DNA of 8,004 bases, from the NCBI GenBank assembly GCA_903882335.1, contig CAIRWP010000119.1:1-8004 (forward strand). Direction: 5' to 3'. Positions 5,686 through 8,004 of this stretch are shown piece by piece. The notes under the pieces are model-generated. The model was not told the origin of the DNA, made no database searches, and saw only the letters and a program-made list of their open reading frames with translations. A program made the translations under genes and the position numbers. Source of the DNA: an uncultured Opitutia bacterium. Its GTDB lineage: Bacteria > Verrucomicrobiota > Verrucomicrobiia > Opitutales > UBA953. The number at the start of each line of letters is the position of its first letter. Position 1 is the first letter of the stretch.

Positions 5686-6330
5686 ATGCGCCTTGTCCTC
5701 TGCCTCCTCGCCTTGCCCCTCGCCGTCCTCGCCGAGGACAAGCCCCTGCCGCTCGTCCTGCCCAAGTCCGTCGCGCTCGGCACGCCGAAGCCCATGAAGA
5801 TCGACAACCTTGAGCCGCCGGCCAAGGGCCCGCGCGTGCTGCCCAAGGTGCCGGCCGAGGCGAAGAACCTCGCCCTCGGCTGCCCGGTGACCTCCTCCGC
5901 CAAGGAGGCCGCCGCCGGTGACTTCTCCTTCCTGACCGACGGTGACAAGGGCGGCGAAGAGGGCTTCGAGGTCGAACTGCCCCGCGGCCACCAGTGGATG
6001 CAGGTCGAGCTCCCGAAGACCGCCGAGATCCACGCCATCGCCGTCTGGCACTTCCACCGCGAGCGTCGTGTCTACTTCTCCGTGGTCGTGCAGATCTCCG
6101 ACGACCCCGACTTCAAGACCGGCGTGACGACCGTCTACAATAGCGACGCCGAAGGCGAGCTGGGCTTCGGCAAGGGCAAGGACTACGTCTACTACGAGTC
6201 CAACGAGGGCCGCGTCATCCCCGTCGCCGCCGTCAAGGGCCGCTACGTGCGCTTCCACTCCAAGGGTAACTCGGCTTCGCCGTCGAACGACTACATCGAG
6301 GCCGAAATCTGGGGCGTCCCCGCCAAGTAA
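5686..6330 (+). CDS. Secreted discoidin / F5/8 type C-like domain protein
   Basis: The protein has 214 residues with ATG at 5686-5688. Residues 1-16 form a signal peptide (MRLVLCLLALPLAVLA, cut before EDK). A Pro/Lys-rich linker (17-58) precedes a galactose-binding-like beta-sandwich at about 59-212. Visible landmarks are NLALGCPVTSS (61-71), LTDGD (83-87), the WMQVELPKTAEIHAIAVWHF strand pair (104-123), VVVQISDDPDF (133-143), GRYVRFHS (185-192) and the C-terminal strand YIEAEIWG (203-210). These match the discoidin pattern in which the LTDG..W strand and the YVRF strand frame the ligand site. Such domains bind carbohydrates or cell-surface ligands. No enzyme domain is attached, so a binding or structural role outside the cytoplasmic membrane is inferred. 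It lies 38 nt after the kinase gene and 46 nt before ispH. No Shine-Dalgarno motif is visible; the start is preceded by a pyrimidine-rich stretch. Confidence 0.82.
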   Translation: MRLVLCLLALPLAVLAEDKPLPLVLPKSVALGTPKPMKIDNLEPPAKGPRVLPKVPAEAKNLALGCPVTSSAKEAAAGDFSFLTDGDKGGEEGFEVELPRGHQWMQVELPKTAEIHAIAVWHFHRERRVYFSVVVQISDDPDFKTGVTTVYNSDAEGELGFGKGKDYVYYESNEGRVIPVAAVKGRYVRFHSKGNSASPSNDYIEAEIWGVPAK

Positions 6331-6370
6331 GCCCGACTTTGCTTGAATCGTCCCGGCTTCCGACCACCTT

Positions 6371-6374
6371 GGAG
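6371..6374 (+). promoter_or_regulatory. GGAG ribosome-binding motif very close to the ispH start
   Basis: GGAG at 6371-6374 is one of the few Shine-Dalgarno-like motifs before any gene here. It leaves only 2 nt before the GTG at 6377, shorter than the usual 5-9 nt. No other usual start codon lies close by in that frame, so the GTG is kept. Confidence 0.3.
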
Positions 6375-6376
6375 TC

Positions 6377-7249
6377 GTGAAGGTTCTCCGAGCCAAGTCC
6401 GCCGGGTTCTGCTGGGGTGTCGAGCGCGCCATCGATATCGCCCGGGAGTATGCCCAGAAAGGCCGTCACCCCGTCTACACCGATGGGCCGTTGATCCATA
6501 ACCGCCAGATGATGGAGGTCCTCACCGGCGAAGGTATCCGCGAGGTCGGCGATTACCGCAGCCAGGACAAACTCACCGTGTCGCCGGAGACCGCCGCCGC
6601 CGCCGTGATGGTCGTGCGCGCCCACGGCATCTCCCCCGAACGCCGCGCGTACCTCAAGACGCTCGGCATGGAGTTCCGCGACGCCACCTGCCCCGACGTC
6701 GGCATCATCGCCGGCAAGGTCCGCCTCCACGCCAAGAAAGGCTTCCGCACCGTCATCTTCGGCGACCCCCAGCACCCCGAGGTCATCGGCCTGCTCGGTT
6801 ACGCGGAAGGGCAGGGGCACGTCATCTCCGGGCCGGCCGATATCGACGCGCTGCCGGACCTGGGCGAAAAGGTCTGCATGGTCTCGCAGTCCACGATGTT
6901 CACCGACGAGTTCGAGCGGCTCGCGGAGCGCCTCCGGGGCCGATTCCCCGGCGCCCTCGTCTTCGACACCATCTGCGGGGCGACGAAGGACCGGCAGTCC
7001 GACGTCGTGGAGCTGCGCCGGCAGGGCTGCGAGGCGATCGTCGTGATCGGCGGCCGCCACTCCGCCAACACCGTCAAGCTCGCCAAACTCGTCGAACTGC
7101 AGGAGCTGCCTTGCTTCCACGTCGAGACCGCGACGGAGCTCGACCTGTCGGCGCTCGGGCGTTTCCGGACCGTCGGGGTCACGGCGGGCGCCTCAACGCC
7201 GGCCTTCCTCATCGACGAGGTCTGCCGCAAGCTCGAGACCTTGCCCTGA
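6377..7249 (+). CDS. ispH: 4-hydroxy-3-methylbut-2-enyl diphosphate reductase (IspH/LytB)
   Basis: This is the last enzyme of the MEP (non-mevalonate) isoprenoid pathway. It is an iron-sulfur protein that converts HMBPP to isopentenyl and dimethylallyl diphosphate. At 290 residues it is near the usual length. The three cluster cysteines are visible as Cys12 (SAGFCWGV), Cys105 (DATCPDV) and Cys200 (DTICGATKDRQ). Substrate-binding positions are also present: His41 (IHNR), His83 (RAHGIS), His133 and Glu135 (QHPEV, with the proton-relay Glu), Thr173 (SQSTM), Ser229/Asn231 (HSANT) and Ser273 (GASTP). The N-terminal SAGFCWGV, instead of the proteobacterial PRGFCAGV, is the form I associate with Verrucomicrobiota, Chlamydiae and related groups. 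The start is GTG at 6377-6379, which places Cys12 as in relatives. All key residues are intact, so the enzyme should be active. Neighbouring genes are unrelated to isoprenoids. Confidence 0.96.
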   Translation: MKVLRAKSAGFCWGVERAIDIAREYAQKGRHPVYTDGPLIHNRQMMEVLTGEGIREVGDYRSQDKLTVSPETAAAAVMVVRAHGISPERRAYLKTLGMEFRDATCPDVGIIAGKVRLHAKKGFRTVIFGDPQHPEVIGLLGYAEGQGHVISGPADIDALPDLGEKVCMVSQSTMFTDEFERLAERLRGRFPGALVFDTICGATKDRQSDVVELRRQGCEAIVVIGGRHSANTVKLAKLVELQELPCFHVETATELDLSALGRFRTVGVTAGASTPAFLIDEVCRKLETLP

Positions 7250-7346
7250 AAGCCCGTTCCGGGGCTGGTTTCCGTGGTAAATCGGCCCCCGGTTTATCAT
7301 GCCGGCGGGCCCCTCCCGCCTTGCCTCCCCCCGACTCCGCTTCTTA

Positions 7347-7955
7347 ATGACGGACACTATGGGACCCTTCCTCATCTTCCTCGGTATCTTGCTCGTCGGC
7401 CTGCTCGTCCTGGCCGTCATCGTCGTCGGCATGTACAACGGCCTCGTGACGCTGCGGAACGTCTTCCGCAACGCTTTCGCCCAGGTCGACGTGCAGCTCA
7501 AGCGTCGCCACGACCTGATCCCGAACCTCGTCGAAACCGCCAAGGGTTACATGGCCCACGAGAGCGGCACCCTGACCGCCGTCATCGAAGCCCGCGCCAA
7601 GGCCACCCAGGCCAACGTCCGTTTTGCCGGTAACCCGAACGATCCCGCCGCCATGCGCGACCTCAGCCAGGCCGAAGCCGGCCTGAGCGGGGCCCTCGGC
7701 AAACTGATGGTCGTCTCCGAGCAGTACCCTCAGCTCAAGGCCGACACCACGATGCGCGCCCTGATGGAGGAACTGACCTCGACCGAGAACCGCATCGCTT
7801 TCTCGCGCCAAGCCTACAACGACGCCGTCTTATCCTATAACAACGGCCGCGAGGTCTTCCCGCAGGTGCTCGTCGCGAACACCTTCGGTTTCGTCGCCGC
7901 CGAGTTCTTCAAGGCCGAAGAAGCCGATAAGGTTGCCCCGACGGTGAAGTTCTAA
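7347..7955 (+). CDS. lemA: LemA family membrane-anchored protein
   Basis: With ATG at 7347 the product has 202 residues, within the usual 180-200 range. One N-terminal membrane helix (about 7-30) is followed by a long helical domain outside or along the membrane. The family signature is clear: MYNGLVTLRN (29-38), QVDVQLKRRHDLIPN (46-60), LVETAKGYMAHE (61-72), EQYPQLKA (125-132), ELTSTENRIAFSRQAYNDAV (142-161), YNN (164-166) and the C-terminal APTVKF. The biochemical function of LemA is unsettled; genes of this family often sit beside a TPM-domain or M48 peptidase gene. Starts at 7299 (adds 16 residues rich in Pro/Arg) and 7359 (removes four) are possible. I chose 7347 because the Arg-rich extension is not typical, but no ribosome-binding motif decides it. 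The 97-nt gap after ispH contains small GC hairpins without T-runs. Confidence 0.93.
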   Translation: MTDTMGPFLIFLGILLVGLLVLAVIVVGMYNGLVTLRNVFRNAFAQVDVQLKRRHDLIPNLVETAKGYMAHESGTLTAVIEARAKATQANVRFAGNPNDPAAMRDLSQAEAGLSGALGKLMVVSEQYPQLKADTTMRALMEELTSTENRIAFSRQAYNDAVLSYNNGREVFPQVLVANTFGFVAAEFFKAEEADKVAPTVKF

Positions 7956-7975
7956 GCGCTCGCCGCTAACGGCCC

Positions 7976-8004
7976 ATGGCCGCCACGATGAACTTCTTCC
8001 GGGC
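7976..8004 (+). CDS. First codons of a gene running off the right edge
   Basis: Two in-frame ATG codons (7976-7978 and 7988-7990) open a frame reading MAATMNFFRA up to the window end, 20 nt after the lemA stop. Spacing and strand suggest it belongs to the lemA operon. M48 metallopeptidases that follow lemA in related genomes can begin with a short M-[ND]-F-F motif, so that is one guess. Ten residues cannot identify a protein. Confidence 0.35.

Noticed and set aside
5473..6432. 319-codon open frame on the minus strand opposite the discoidin gene
   Set aside because: It spans three plus-strand genes and their gaps. Its composition is biased and no family is recognisable, so it is antisense shadow.
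6233..7120. 295-codon open frame on the minus strand opposite ispH
   Set aside because: IspH is unambiguous on the plus strand with all key residues; the antisense frame is a composition artefact.
7304..7320. GGCGGG-N5-CCCGCC hairpin between ispH and lemA
   Set aside because: The 6-bp stem has no T-run and GC-only hairpins arise easily at this composition. The weaker AGCCC/GGGCT stem at 7251-7266 also has only three T after it. Neither is good enough to call a terminator.

Overview
The window is G+C-rich bacterial chromosome (G or C at most third codon positions), and nearly all of it is coding. The gene set and protein style suggest a Verrucomicrobiota/Opitutae-like organism. The clues are an IspH with an SAGFCWGV N-terminal motif, LemA, small secreted discoidin-like and Sel1-repeat proteins, a one-domain CoaB, and start codons mostly without a Shine-Dalgarno sequence. 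This placement is inference; no rRNA or other marker is present to fix it.

Left part (1-3560). The window opens inside a plus-strand gene that is probably the C-terminus of OpcA, the glucose-6-phosphate dehydrogenase assembly protein. Three minus-strand genes converge on it: rdgB (XTP/dITP diphosphatase, 2952-3560), a DUF4328-type four-helix membrane protein broken by one frameshift (2181-2860), and a secreted Sel1-repeat protein (457-1971). A hairpin followed by a T-run lies just after rdgB. A sigma70-like promoter sits in a short AT-rich island in front of the Sel1 gene.

Centre (3561-3821). The divergent rdgB/coaB intergenic region holds the most unusual DNA in the window. Two arrays of five AGGGCY-type hexamers face each other across 53 nt, and a perfect 7-bp hairpin overlaps the edge of one of them. 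A three-unit heptamer array (GCGGTTR) ends 24 nt before the coaB start codon. A four-unit array of the same heptamer fills most of the opcA/Sel1 convergent gap at 417-449.

Right part (3822-8004). A plus-strand run contains coaB (phosphopantothenoylcysteine synthetase without the decarboxylase domain, TTG start), a soluble PAS histidine kinase 2 nt downstream, a secreted discoidin-like protein, ispH (last step of the MEP isoprenoid pathway) and lemA. The first codons of another gene follow at the right edge. The run mixes CoA synthesis, isoprenoid synthesis, signalling and envelope functions, so it looks like co-directional housekeeping genes and not one pathway. No mobile element, CRISPR array, tRNA, rRNA or defence system is visible, and I see no convincing new multi-gene system. 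The items most worth checking are the intergenic repeat arrays, the frameshifted membrane gene and the orphan kinase coupled to coaB.
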